From Acetobacteraceae bacterium (GTDB lineage: Bacteria > Pseudomonadota > Alphaproteobacteria > Acetobacterales > Acetobacteraceae): DNA of 64,000 nt. Below, in pieces: positions 1 to 9,424 of the stretch (positions within the stretch are counted from its first letter, which is position 1; every line of letters begins with the position of its first letter). The notes below the pieces were generated by a model. It saw only the letters and a list, made by a program, of their open reading frames with translations, did not search any database and had not been told where the DNA came from. The DNA lies in NCBI GenBank assembly GCA_947474705.1, contig CANJJS010000010.1, forward strand, positions 22,199 through 86,198, read 5' to 3'. Made by a program: the position numbers and the translations under genes.

Positions 1-276
1 TGGACGCAGGCACGCGAAAAGCTAGATATCACGACGGTCATCCTGTCCAACCGGAAATATCAAATTCTGTTGGGCGAGCTGGCGAATGTCGGCGCCAATC
101 CCGGCCGTACGGCGCTGGACATGCTCGATATCGGCAACCCGGATCTGGACTGGGTGAAAATGGCCAACGCCATGGGGATCGAGGCCGCGAGCGCCAATAC
201 CTGCGACGGTTTCGCCGATTTGCTGGCGGGGTCGTTGAACCGGAAGGGACCGTTCCTGATCGAACTGATGATCTGA
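1..276 (+). CDS. Thiamine-pyrophosphate-dependent enzyme (acetolactate synthase large subunit-like), C-terminal part, truncated by window start
   Basis: Open frame from base 1 (WTQAREKLDITTVILSNRKYQILLGELANVG...LDWVKMANAMGIEAA...GPFLIELMI), typical of the TPP-binding C-terminal domain. Confidence 0.75.
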   Translation, partial: WTQAREKLDITTVILSNRKYQILLGELANVGANPGRTALDMLDIGNPDLDWVKMANAMGIEAASANTCDGFADLLAGSLNRKGPFLIELMI

Positions 277-286
277 GGCGGGGGGA

Positions 287-316
287 CCAGGGGCGGCGGC
301 GCGCCGCCGCCCCTGG
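287..316. terminator. Perfect 30-nt palindrome between convergent genes, putative bidirectional terminator
   Basis: CCAGGGGCGGCGGCG/CGCCGCCGCCCCTGG is fully self-complementary. Confidence 0.55.
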
Positions 317-332
317 ACGCGCCGCGTTGGCG

Positions 333-884
333 CTACCGTTGCAGACCCGGCGTGCCCGCCGGCACGGCGTAAAAATTCATCGTCATCGACACGCCCGTAT
401 AATACGCCATCAGCATGATCGTGTCGGAGATACGCTCGTGGCCCAGCGTTTTCACCGCGCGGGCATGAAGCCCATCGGAAATGATGCGATTACTGGCGAG
501 GGATACGGCGACCTCGTAGACGAGCTGTTCCTGTTCGTCCTCGAACGTGACAGGCAAACCCGCCACCATGGCTTCGACCCGCGCATCGCCCAGACCGATT
601 TCCTTGCCGCGCTTTTCATGCGCCGCTGTCGGGTAATCCGAGCGCAATTGCGCGGTGATCACGATGACGGCGATTTCGCGTTCGCGTTCCGTCAGCGCGT
701 TGGCGCCGGCGATGAAATGCGCGCCGAGATGCGAGGCCGCGCGCAGAAGTTTCGGGTTGTGCATCCACACCCGGTACGGGCCGATCATCTTGCCGCGGCC
801 GCCGACCAGATAGTCGTAACCCGCGCGCTGCTCCTCCGACATTTTGTCGAGCGGCAGTTCGTCGTAACGTCCAAACGTTCCCAT
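333..884 (-). CDS. Carboxymuconolactone decarboxylase family protein
   Basis: 183 aa; EREREIAVIVITAQLRSDYPTAAHEKRGKEIGL resembles the AhpD/CMD fold motif. Confidence 0.75.
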   Translation of the reverse strand: MGTFGRYDELPLDKMSEEQRAGYDYLVGGRGKMIGPYRVWMHNPKLLRAASHLGAHFIAGANALTEREREIAVIVITAQLRSDYPTAAHEKRGKEIGLGDARVEAMVAGLPVTFEDEQEQLVYEVAVSLASNRIISDGLHARAVKTLGHERISDTIMLMAYYTGVSMTMNFYAVPAGTPGLQR

Positions 885-897
885 GTTTCGTTCCTCC

Positions 898-1794
898 TCA
901 GGCCGCTTTCGCGGCGGTTTGCTCGATGGTCATGACGCCGTCGCTGCTGGTGGTGCGGCGGAGATCGCGGGGGTAAACGCGGTCGTCGTACTGCCGCGCG
1001 CGGTGCATGGTGGTGCGATTGTCCCACATGACCAGATCGCCCACCTGCCAGCGGTGGGCGTAGACGAATTCGCGCTGCGTCGCGTGTTCCGTCAGTTCGC
1101 GCAACAGGATTTGCGCTTCGGGGACCGGCCAGCCCTCGATCCGTCCGGCGTGCGACGACAGAAACAGAGATTTTCGTCCGGTTTTCCGGTGCGTGCGCAC
1201 CAGACGCTGCCGCACCGGCGCGAAAGCCTTGAGTTCCGCCTCGGTGAAAGGAATGCCAAGCGCTCCTTTCGAAAAAATCCGGCTATGCTCGCAAACCATG
1301 TCGTCGATCGAAAGTTTGGTTTTGCGGTCCAGCATGTCGTAACCGGCGCGCATATCGGCGAACTGCGTGTCCCCGCCCTCTGGCGGCAGCACATGCGCGC
1401 AGAGCAACGAATACCGCGCCGGAATGGCCTTGTACGAACTGTCGCTGTGCCACATCTGGTTGCCGAGACCCGACAGGCGCTTGCGGTCGTCGCGCGCCAG
1501 CAGCCCGCCGGTGGGGGAAATATTGGAAATATCGGACAGCGCCGGATTGTTCCAGCGCATGCCCTCGGCCGCGTTGATCTGGGTGTACGGCGCTTCGAGG
1601 TCGCCGAAATTTTTCGTGAAAGCGATTTGTTCGTCCGTGGTCAGCGGCGCACCCCGCCGGAACACCAACACGGCGTATTTGTCCATCCCCGCGTCGATCG
1701 CGGCGGCCTCCTCTTGCGTCAGAGGACGGCTTATGTCGACACCGGTGCATTCGGCGCCGATCACGGGGTGCAGCGGGGTGAATTCGATGGTCAT
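898..1794 (-). CDS. TauD/TfdA family 2-oxoglutarate-dependent dioxygenase
   Basis: MTIEFTPLHPVIGAECTGVDISRPL...WHSDSSYK...GDTQFADMRAGYD...HRWQVGDLVMWDNRTTMHRA; start chosen at internal ATG. Confidence 0.85.
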   Translation of the reverse strand: MTIEFTPLHPVIGAECTGVDISRPLTQEEAAAIDAGMDKYAVLVFRRGAPLTTDEQIAFTKNFGDLEAPYTQINAAEGMRWNNPALSDISNISPTGGLLARDDRKRLSGLGNQMWHSDSSYKAIPARYSLLCAHVLPPEGGDTQFADMRAGYDMLDRKTKLSIDDMVCEHSRIFSKGALGIPFTEAELKAFAPVRQRLVRTHRKTGRKSLFLSSHAGRIEGWPVPEAQILLRELTEHATQREFVYAHRWQVGDLVMWDNRTTMHRARQYDDRVYPRDLRRTTSSDGVMTIEQTAAKAA

Positions 1795-1905
1795 GCGGGC
1801 TCCCTCCGGAACGCTTATTCCCGATTCCGTGAGCCTTACGCGCGGGTTAGTCAACCGCCGCGATCCGTGGCAAACTCCGCGCGGTTTTACGAAATGGAGG
1901 AAACC

Positions 1906-2955
1906 ATGCGCGGCGTCGTGTTCCATGGCGAAAAAGATCTGGAAATCATGAACTTCCCCGACCCCACGCCCGGTCCGGGCGAGGTCGTCGTGGAAATGAA
2001 GGCCTCGGGCATGTGCGGTTCCGACCTGCACCAATATCGCCGTCCGAAAGCGGGGGGACGCCCGAACGGATTGCCCGCCAGTTCCGGCCCGACCATCGCC
2101 GGACACGAGCCCTGCGGCATCGTCGCGGCCGTCGGCCCCGGTGTCGCGCCCTCCGAGGCCAAGGTCGGCCAGCGCGTGATGGTGCATCATTACCAGGGTT
2201 GTACGCAGTGCGATCATTGCCGCTCCGGATGGCAACAACTCTGCCAGCAGGTCCCCGTGAAAGTGTACGGGTCCAATTCGCATGGGGGACACGCGAAATA
2301 TTTGCTGGTGCCCGCCAACACGATGGTGACGCTGCCGGAAGAACTGAGTTTCGCGGCGGGCGCGGCGATCGCCTGCGGCTCCGGCACGGCCTACGGCGCG
2401 CTGCGGCGCATGAACATTTCCGGACGCGACACCATCGCGATTTTCGGCCAGGGGCCGGTAGGTCTGGCGGGCACGCAGTTCGCAAAGGCAATGGGCGCCC
2501 GGGTCATCGCGCTGGATATCAATCCGCAACGGCTGGAACGCGCGAAAGAATTCGGCGCGGACGAGATCGTCAATCCCGGTTCGAACGATCCGGTCGAAGC
2601 GATCAAGGAACTGACGGGCGGGCGCTACGCCGATCTGACGCTGGACACGTCCAGCAATTCCGAGGCGCGGTTGAACGCCATCCGCTCCACGAAAGTCTGG
2701 GGCACGATGTGCTTCGTCGGCGAGGGCGGCGATGTGAAAATCGACGTCAGCCCGCATCTGCTGCGCCGTCAGCTAACGCTTGTGGCCTCCTGGACTTTTT
2801 CGAACATCATCCAGGCGGAATGCGCGCGTTTCTGCGTGGAACGGAAGGTCGACGTGGACAAGCTGTTCACGCATCGCTGGCAGCTCGACCAGGCGGACGA
2901 AGCTTACAAATTGTTCGACAAACAATCCGACGGCAAAGGCGTGTTTTTGATGTGA
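1906..2955 (+). CDS. Zinc-dependent alcohol dehydrogenase (MDR family)
   Basis: MRGVVFHGEKDLEIMNFPDPTPGPGEVVVEMKASGMCGSDLHQY...AGHEPCGIV...GQGPVGLAGTQFAKAMGARVIALD. Confidence 0.85.
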   Translation: MRGVVFHGEKDLEIMNFPDPTPGPGEVVVEMKASGMCGSDLHQYRRPKAGGRPNGLPASSGPTIAGHEPCGIVAAVGPGVAPSEAKVGQRVMVHHYQGCTQCDHCRSGWQQLCQQVPVKVYGSNSHGGHAKYLLVPANTMVTLPEELSFAAGAAIACGSGTAYGALRRMNISGRDTIAIFGQGPVGLAGTQFAKAMGARVIALDINPQRLERAKEFGADEIVNPGSNDPVEAIKELTGGRYADLTLDTSSNSEARLNAIRSTKVWGTMCFVGEGGDVKIDVSPHLLRRQLTLVASWTFSNIIQAECARFCVERKVDVDKLFTHRWQLDQADEAYKLFDKQSDGKGVFLM

Positions 2956-3584
2956 GCGCCTTACGTCTCTACAATCGCCTGTCCGACATTGGGCTGATCG
3001 CCGGAAGTTCCGGCAATGTCAGCACGCGGTCGAAACATGGCATGACCATCACCCCGTCCGGCGGTTCGCCGGGCGGGGTGTCCCATCGCGACATGGCGAA
3101 GGTTTCCTTGGATGGCACGCGGCTGAACAAAGCCACGCCGTCCAGCGAGTGGGACATGCACGCCGCCATTTATCGCGCGTTTCCCGAAGCCGGCTGCGTC
3201 GTCCACACCCACGCCGACGCCTGCACCGCGCTCGCCTGTCTGAACGAGGATCTACCGCCCTTTCATTACATGGTCGTGCAATTCGGCGGGCCCAATGTCC
3301 GCTGCGCGCCTTATGTCACGTTTGGCACAAGCGCCCTGGCGGACGCGGCGCTGGAGGCGCTGAGGGAACGCACGGCCTGTCTGCTGGCCAATCATGGCAT
3401 GCTGGTTTACGGGCGCGACCCGGACCAGACGCTGTCGCGCGCCATTCTGCTGGAATCCCTCTGCCGCCAATATCTGCTGGCCCGTGCGGCGGGTACGCCA
3501 AAGCTACTGTCCGACGCGGAGATCGCCGTGGCAGTGGAACGCTTCAAAACCTACGGACCGCGCGCGGAGCGGACCAAATCCTGA
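2952..3584 (+). CDS. Class II aldolase/adducin family protein
   Basis: GTG start overlapping the upstream TGA (GTGA); LIAGSSGNVSTRSKHGMTITPSG...HTHADACTALACL...LLANHGMLVYGRD. Confidence 0.8.
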   Translation: MSALRLYNRLSDIGLIAGSSGNVSTRSKHGMTITPSGGSPGGVSHRDMAKVSLDGTRLNKATPSSEWDMHAAIYRAFPEAGCVVHTHADACTALACLNEDLPPFHYMVVQFGGPNVRCAPYVTFGTSALADAALEALRERTACLLANHGMLVYGRDPDQTLSRAILLESLCRQYLLARAAGTPKLLSDAEIAVAVERFKTYGPRAERTKS

Positions 3585-4177
3585 ACCGCCGCGGCAATCG
3601 CCGTTCGCACAGCCTCGACCTCCAGGCTCGCATCGATACGGACATGGCCCGGCCAGGCGGCGATTTGTCGAAAACCGGCATTCACGCGCGCATGAAACTC
3701 TTCGTTGAGCCGTTCGTAACGATCGTCGGCCCCGCCGCGCGCCCGCAAACGCCGGACGGCGACATCCCTGGGCACATCCAGCACCAGCGTCAAATCCGGA
3801 ACGATCCCGATCATCCCGCCGAGCACCGCGATCCGGTCCCGATCGAAGCCCAGCCCGAAACCCTGATAGGCCATGGTCGAATCGTGAAACCGGTCGCAGA
3901 CGACCCAGCTTCCCGCCTCGATCGCCGGCCGGATCGTTTTGGCCACGTGCTCGACCCGCGCGGCGACGTGCAGCATCGTCTCCGCCTCCACGCACCAATC
4001 GATCTGGCCAGACAACAACACGCCGCGCAGGAATTCCGCCCCCGGCGCGCCGCCGGGTTCGCGCGTGCGGACCACGGGAAATCCCTGCTCGCACAGAAAA
4101 TCCGCCAGCAGCCGCGCCTGAGTCGATTTCCCCGCGCCCTCCCCGCCTTCCAGCGCGATCAGGCGTCCCCGCGGCAC
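3551..4177 (-). CDS. tmk: Thymidylate kinase
   Basis: MPRGRLIALEGGEGAGKSTQARLLADFL...VVRTREPGG...VVCDRFHDSTMAYQGFG. Confidence 0.93.
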   Translation of the reverse strand: MPRGRLIALEGGEGAGKSTQARLLADFLCEQGFPVVRTREPGGAPGAEFLRGVLLSGQIDWCVEAETMLHVAARVEHVAKTIRPAIEAGSWVVCDRFHDSTMAYQGFGLGFDRDRIAVLGGMIGIVPDLTLVLDVPRDVAVRRLRARGGADDRYERLNEEFHARVNAGFRQIAAWPGHVRIDASLEVEAVRTAIAAAVQDLVRSARGP

Positions 4178-4178
4178 C

Positions 4179-5378
4179 TCAGCCGCCGGAAATATAGTGC
4201 GAAACGACCGCCAGACCGCGCATCGGTAGGCTCAACCGCGGCACGTCCGCCCCCGCCAGCAGCGGAACATCCATGTGCGGCACGCCCTGCCCGCGCAGCA
4301 GCAGTGTTCCCACCGTTTGCCCGCGTGCCACCGGCGCCTTCAGCGGTGTTTCAAACTGCACCTTGATCGAGGCCGTCTGGCGCCAGGATTTTGGCAGTGT
4401 CACAACCAGATCGCGTCCGCCGACCATCGGCACCGTCTTGTCGGTGCCCAGCCAGACCGGCACATTGTCGATCGTCTCGGCGGCGGAGAAAAGCGTGACA
4501 TTCTCAAAATTCGCGAACGCCCAGTTCATCATGCGATCGGATTCGACGGCGCGCTCGTGCATGGTTTTCATGCCGTTCAGCACCATGATCATCCGCCGCC
4601 CGTCGCGCTGGGAACTGGCGGCGAGCCCGTACCCGCCCGCGTCGGTGTGCCCCGTTTTCAGACCGTCCGCCGTGCCCGCCTGCACCATCGGATGGCGATT
4701 CGGTTGATCGATATTGTTGTATTTGAACGATTTCTCGGCGTCGTATTTGTAGTATTCCGGAAAATCCAGAATAATCCTGCGCGCCAGCGTGGCGATATCG
4801 CGCGCGCTTATGAATTGTTCCGGATCCGGCCAGCCGGTGGAATTGCGGAAGACCGAGCGGGTCATGCCCAGTTCGCGGGCCTTCGTGTTCATCATCTCGG
4901 CGAAACGCTCTTCCGTGCCGCCCACGGTTTCCGCCAGCACCACGGCGGCGTCGTTGCCGGACTGCACGATCACGCCGCGGATCAGGTCTTCCACCATCAC
5001 CTGCTTGCCGACCTCGATGAACATCCGCGACCCGCCCATGGCGGCCGCTTTCGCCGAAACCGTCAGCATGTCCGACAGTTTCATCTGTCCCTTCTTCAAC
5101 CGCTCGTAAACCAAATACATCGTCATGAGCTTGGTCATCGACGACGGCGGCATCTGCTCGTCGGACCGCTTGTCCAGCAAGATCGCGCCGGTGGCGAAAT
5201 CCTGCACGAAGGCCCATTTCGCGGCCGTATCGACGGGACCCAGCGGCGTTTCGCCCGGCGAGCCGGTCGGCGCCGCATCCTTCGGCTTGCCCTTCGGCCG
5301 CGCCGCGAAAGCGCCAGTGGCCATCGCCGGCAGGCCCACCAGCGCCGTGGTCAGCGCGAGACGCCGTGAAAATCTCAT
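4179..5378 (-). CDS. dacA: D-alanyl-D-alanine carboxypeptidase (penicillin-binding protein 5/6 family)
   Basis: Signal peptide; SSMTKLMTMYLVYE (SxxK), SGNDAAVVLAE (SxN), KTGHTDAGGYGL (KTG). Confidence 0.9.
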   Translation of the reverse strand: MRFSRRLALTTALVGLPAMATGAFAARPKGKPKDAAPTGSPGETPLGPVDTAAKWAFVQDFATGAILLDKRSDEQMPPSSMTKLMTMYLVYERLKKGQMKLSDMLTVSAKAAAMGGSRMFIEVGKQVMVEDLIRGVIVQSGNDAAVVLAETVGGTEERFAEMMNTKARELGMTRSVFRNSTGWPDPEQFISARDIATLARRIILDFPEYYKYDAEKSFKYNNIDQPNRHPMVQAGTADGLKTGHTDAGGYGLAASSQRDGRRMIMVLNGMKTMHERAVESDRMMNWAFANFENVTLFSAAETIDNVPVWLGTDKTVPMVGGRDLVVTLPKSWRQTASIKVQFETPLKAPVARGQTVGTLLLRGQGVPHMDVPLLAGADVPRLSLPMRGLAVVSHYISGG

Positions 5379-5395
5379 CGAACCGCCTCCTTCCC

Positions 5396-6355
5396 TCAGC
5401 TCAGAACCCAGTCGCCGATCAGCCCCACCGCGATCGCATAGAAATCGGAAGGATTGTAACGCCGGATCGCCGCGAAATTGTTGAACACCATGAAGGCCTC
5501 GCCACCCGCGCCATCGGGCGCCAGGAGCGCGGCCGCCGTGTCGCCGGATGCCGCCCACCGGCCCGAGGCCGGTTTCACGCCCAAACGCGCCCATTCCGCC
5601 AGCGCGCGCTTCGAATCGCGGCCCGCCGCGGGCACGCCCGGGGGAATGGAGACAGGCTGCCCCCAGGTCTCCCCCGCGCGCCACCCGCTTTTCGCGAGAT
5701 AATTGGCGATGGAGCCCAGCACATCCGCCTTGCTGTTCCAAATATCGCGCCGCCCATCGCCGTCGAAATCCACGGCGAGGCGGACATAGCTTGTCGGCAT
5801 GAACTGCGGCTGTCCCATCGCGCCGGCGTAAGACCCCATCATCCGCGCGGGCGCGATGTCGCCATTGTTCAGAATCTTCAGCGCCGCCATCAGTTCCGAC
5901 CGGAAGAACGCCGCCCGCCGTCCCTCCCACGCCAAAGTCGCCAGCGACTCTATGACCTTATAATCGCCCTGGGTTGTCCCAAAGCTCGACTCGAGACCCC
6001 AGATGCCCGCGATCACATTCGCCGCGACTCCGTAACGGCTTTCCACCCGCGCGAACAAATCCCGGTTCTGGGCAATCGCGGCGCGACCGTTGGCGATGCG
6101 CTTGTCGCTGATCACAAGACCGCGATACCGCGTCCAGGTCATCGAGAACTCGGCCTGGCGCCGGTCCTTGTCGATCACCGACTGGTTCGGCGATACACCG
6201 GCGAAGGCGGCGTCCAGGATATCGCGGCGAATCCCCGCAGCCCCGGCCTCCGCGTAAACACCGGCGACAAAATTCTGAAAACTGCCAGCGGCAAGACCTG
6301 GGCGTGCCAGTCCGGCGGTCAACCCTGTTGCGATGGCGATGCGGCGCGTGAGCAT
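5396..6355 (-). CDS. Lytic murein transglycosylase (MltB family)
   Basis: IAGIWGLESSFGTTQGDYKVIESLATLAWEGRRAAFFRSELMAALKIL...GSYAGAMGQPQFMPTSY. Confidence 0.9.
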   Translation of the reverse strand: MLTRRIAIATGLTAGLARPGLAAGSFQNFVAGVYAEAGAAGIRRDILDAAFAGVSPNQSVIDKDRRQAEFSMTWTRYRGLVISDKRIANGRAAIAQNRDLFARVESRYGVAANVIAGIWGLESSFGTTQGDYKVIESLATLAWEGRRAAFFRSELMAALKILNNGDIAPARMMGSYAGAMGQPQFMPTSYVRLAVDFDGDGRRDIWNSKADVLGSIANYLAKSGWRAGETWGQPVSIPPGVPAAGRDSKRALAEWARLGVKPASGRWAASGDTAAALLAPDGAGGEAFMVFNNFAAIRRYNPSDFYAIAVGLIGDWVLS

Positions 6356-6427
6356 GGGAGCACTCCTGCCACGTGCCGCCGAGTCCCGGCAATCGCTATA
6401 TGCCGCCGGGCCGCGCCTTTTCCCCCT

Positions 6428-7096
6428 TCAGGAATAGCGTTCCTCCGACCAGGGGTCGGCGTCGTTGTGGTAGCCGCGGGTTTCCCAGAAACCTTTATGG
6501 TCGGAGACGGTGAACTGGATCCGGCGCAGCCATTTGGCGGACTTCCACAGATAAAGTTTCGGCACCAGCATGCGGACCGGCCCGCCATGCGCGCGCGTCA
6601 GCGGCTTGCCCTCCCACGAATGCACCAGGAACACATCGGACTGGCCGAAACGTTCCAGCGGGATATTGGTGGTGTACCCGTCGTACGCGGTAAAGATGAC
6701 ATGCTTCGCTTCCGGTAACGGACGGACCAGATCCAGCACGGACTGGGCTGAGACACCGCGCCAGCGATTGTCGTACCGCGACCATTGCGTCACGCAGTGC
6801 ATATCGGACACGCTGTCGGTCTGCGGCAATGCCATGAATTCGTCGAGGCCCAGGCTGAGCCGGTTCTCCACGGCACCATCGATGTCCAGGCGGAATTTTT
6901 CCGGCGTGACGTTGGGCTCCGCGCCAAGATCGAGAATCGGCCAGTCCTGAACCAGACGCTGTCCCGGCGGCAAACGCTCTTTCGCCGGATCGGCGGTCTC
7001 GCCCGTCAGCAGCCGCCCGTCCCGTGCCCATTCCTGCTTTTTTTCGACCAGCTTTTCCCGGATGCCGCCGGAAATTGTCACGTCGTCCTCAGCCAT
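6428..7096 (-). CDS. Sulfite oxidase-like (molybdopterin-dependent) oxidoreductase
   Basis: MHCVTQWSRYDNRWRGVSAQSVLDL...TAYDGYTTNIPLE...HGGPVRMLVPKLYLWKSAKWLRRIQF. Confidence 0.85.
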   Translation of the reverse strand: MAEDDVTISGGIREKLVEKKQEWARDGRLLTGETADPAKERLPPGQRLVQDWPILDLGAEPNVTPEKFRLDIDGAVENRLSLGLDEFMALPQTDSVSDMHCVTQWSRYDNRWRGVSAQSVLDLVRPLPEAKHVIFTAYDGYTTNIPLERFGQSDVFLVHSWEGKPLTRAHGGPVRMLVPKLYLWKSAKWLRRIQFTVSDHKGFWETRGYHNDADPWSEERYS

Positions 7097-7192
7097 CGTT
7101 CCGCTCCATGCCCCGCGCGGGAACTGTTACAATACCGCGTGCCGCCGGGCCAGGGAGAAGCGTTGGCGCGGCCGGCGCCCCCGTGCCGCGGA

Positions 7193-7669
7193 TCAGAGCG
7201 GAATGGCGAGCAGTGTGTCGAAACGCGGGCTGTCGCAGATCGCGATACGTTCCACGAAGCGCCAGGCGCCGGACGGGTCGCGCCGGAGGATGTCGCGGTA
7301 GGCGCCGACCGCGAAGACATCCATTTGTCCTTCGCGCATCGTCCGGACGACCAGAAAGGACGTGTCCGACAGAATGGCGCCCTCCGGTCCTTCGGTCAGA
7401 CGCGGCAGGCCCAGAATGTGGCGGTAACGCTGGCGCTCGTAGATATTGGCCTGGCGCAGCGCGGCGACCCGGTCGCGCAGCATCGCCTGGGTGTCGGCGT
7501 AAACGATGCCCGCCTGATAGCCCTTGGCCACATTATCGGCCGTGGTGATCTTGTAGAGACAGTCCGGATGGAAAAAATCCGGCCAGTCCTCCAGCCGGTC
7601 GGCGTCGATCGCGGCGGCGTATTCGGCGTTCAGCGCGGAGATCTCGAATAAGGTGACGACGTCGGTCAT
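7193..7669 (-). CDS. Aromatic ring-hydroxylating dioxygenase beta subunit
   Basis: MTDVVTLFEISALNAEYAAAIDADRLEDWPDFFHPDCLYKI...; adjacent to the alpha subunit. Confidence 0.8.
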   Translation of the reverse strand: MTDVVTLFEISALNAEYAAAIDADRLEDWPDFFHPDCLYKITTADNVAKGYQAGIVYADTQAMLRDRVAALRQANIYERQRYRHILGLPRLTEGPEGAILSDTSFLVVRTMREGQMDVFAVGAYRDILRRDPSGAWRFVERIAICDSPRFDTLLAIPL

Positions 7670-7673
7670 CGAG

Positions 7674-8921
7674 TCAGATATCCATATGGGCGCGCCAGGC
7701 TTTCCAGAAGCCGCGCACGGAGGCCTCGGTGGCCCGGGTTTCGGAGGTTTCGGCGCTGGCCCCGCCCATTTCGAGGATGGAATCTTCCTCGTTCGCCGCC
7801 GCGATACCGCGTTGGACAAAGCCGCCGACGGCGCCGTCCTCCATCGAGACAAGTCCGGCCGGTCCCGCCAGATTGCCCTGCTTCAGACGCATGTTTCGCA
7901 GTTCGGGCGTATCGTCCGCGAAGCCAATATATGTCCAGTTGAGGTCCATCTTGTCCACGCCGCGCGGCACGATCTGGCGGATCGCCAGGGCGTTGTGGAT
8001 TTGTTGCAAAATAAACCCTGGAAAAATCGACAATATCTGCAACTGGATGTTATCGCCGAACTCCGCCACCGAGGCCATGAAGGACGGGTCCTCCAACTGG
8101 AATCCCTGGTTGTCGGAGCGCATGCCGGCATAAGTGTCGTCCGGACCGGGCGGCGCCGCGAGCGTGGTGGACGCATGCGCGACCCCGTTGGCGCCGACCA
8201 TGACGCCGCCGCCCTGGCTGAGCCTTGTGATCCGGAACGTCGTGAAGAACGTGTGCAAAAGGCTCGCATGGTACGTATCGCGTACGTTCTCCATGTAGAG
8301 TTTCCAGTTGCACGGTAGCGGCTGGGTAAAGCGGCCGATGACTTCCAGTTTCTTGTGCAATACGCGGCGCAGGCGGGCCATCACTTCGGGGCCGACATAG
8401 GTTTCGAAATCCGGGGCCTCCTCCGACAGCGTGCCGAAGACGAGACCGCACACGACGGTCACGCGCAATTTGCGGGGGCCGTGCGCCGCCATGTCGAAAT
8501 TTTCGGGCATGCCGCCCTTGCCGTTCACGCCATGGCGGAAGGCGATGGATTTCAGGTTGCCGCGGAGATCGTAGCGCCAGGCATGATAGATGCAGTGAAA
8601 ATCTTTCCCTTTCCCCGCGTCGTCCAGACAGATCAACGCGCCGCGATGGGCGCAGCGATTTTCGAACGCGGCGATGCCGCCGTCCTCGGCGCGCGACACC
8701 ACGACGGGCATCGCCCCCACCATCGTGGTCCGATAGTCGCCGATGTCGGGCAGGTCGATGTCCAGGCAGAGAAAATGCCAGGCCGGTCCCTCGAAGAGGC
8801 GCGCCTGTTCGTCGCGCGCCACGTCGGGGTCTCGATACACCCAGTAGGGAACCCGGGTCAGACCTTCGGGCCAGTGGCCCATGGACCGATCGTTGGCGAG
8901 ATCGCGTGCTGACTGGTCCAT
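7674..8921 (-). CDS. Aromatic ring-hydroxylating dioxygenase alpha subunit (Rieske)
   Basis: ENRCAHRGALICLDDAGKGKDFHCIYHAWRYDLRG (CxH-x-CxxH Rieske motif); MENVRDTYHASLLH. Confidence 0.9.
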   Translation of the reverse strand: MDQSARDLANDRSMGHWPEGLTRVPYWVYRDPDVARDEQARLFEGPAWHFLCLDIDLPDIGDYRTTMVGAMPVVVSRAEDGGIAAFENRCAHRGALICLDDAGKGKDFHCIYHAWRYDLRGNLKSIAFRHGVNGKGGMPENFDMAAHGPRKLRVTVVCGLVFGTLSEEAPDFETYVGPEVMARLRRVLHKKLEVIGRFTQPLPCNWKLYMENVRDTYHASLLHTFFTTFRITRLSQGGGVMVGANGVAHASTTLAAPPGPDDTYAGMRSDNQGFQLEDPSFMASVAEFGDNIQLQILSIFPGFILQQIHNALAIRQIVPRGVDKMDLNWTYIGFADDTPELRNMRLKQGNLAGPAGLVSMEDGAVGGFVQRGIAAANEEDSILEMGGASAETSETRATEASVRGFWKAWRAHMDI

Positions 8922-8946
8922 GCGGTCCTCCCCGGGTTTCAGACGA

Positions 8947-9396
8947 TCAGAGTTTCGTCGAGGCGCGCGTGAGCAACTTCCACTCGCCCGCCTGCTTCTG
9001 CCAGTTCATCAGAATGTGCAGATTGGTGGAACTTTTCTTGCCATCGGCGACGTTCTCGCTTTCCGCCATCCAATGGAAACGCACGATCGCGGCATCGCCG
9101 ACAACGCGGATCGAGGGCTCCTTATAGACCAGCGAAATCGTCTTGCTCGCGGTGCTGGTGGCGCCTTTCAGAAAGGCGGCCTTGTCTTCGACCCGGCCGT
9201 CGGAGTGGCTGTAGCTCAGCTCCGGCGCGACCAGCGCTTCCAGTCCCTTCCCGTCCTTGGCCGCCTGGGCGACGCGAAACGCCTCCAGGCTTTTCGCGAC
9301 GGCGGCTTCGTCGGCCGTCGCCGCCATCGCCGGGACAATGCCCAGAAGACCGATGGCGAGCGCGGGTAACGCGAGATGGCGGCGATCGATTTTCAT
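8947..9396 (-). CDS. Exported nuclear transport factor 2-like/DUF4440 family protein
   Basis: Signal peptide; LEALVAPELSYSHSDGRVEDKAAFL... FHWMAESENVADGKKSSTNLHILMNWQKQAGEWKLL. Confidence 0.7.
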   Translation of the reverse strand: MKIDRRHLALPALAIGLLGIVPAMAATADEAAVAKSLEAFRVAQAAKDGKGLEALVAPELSYSHSDGRVEDKAAFLKGATSTASKTISLVYKEPSIRVVGDAAIVRFHWMAESENVADGKKSSTNLHILMNWQKQAGEWKLLTRASTKL

Positions 9397-9424
9397 TGTT
9401 TCCTCCGTTGGTTTTGTTTCCGTC

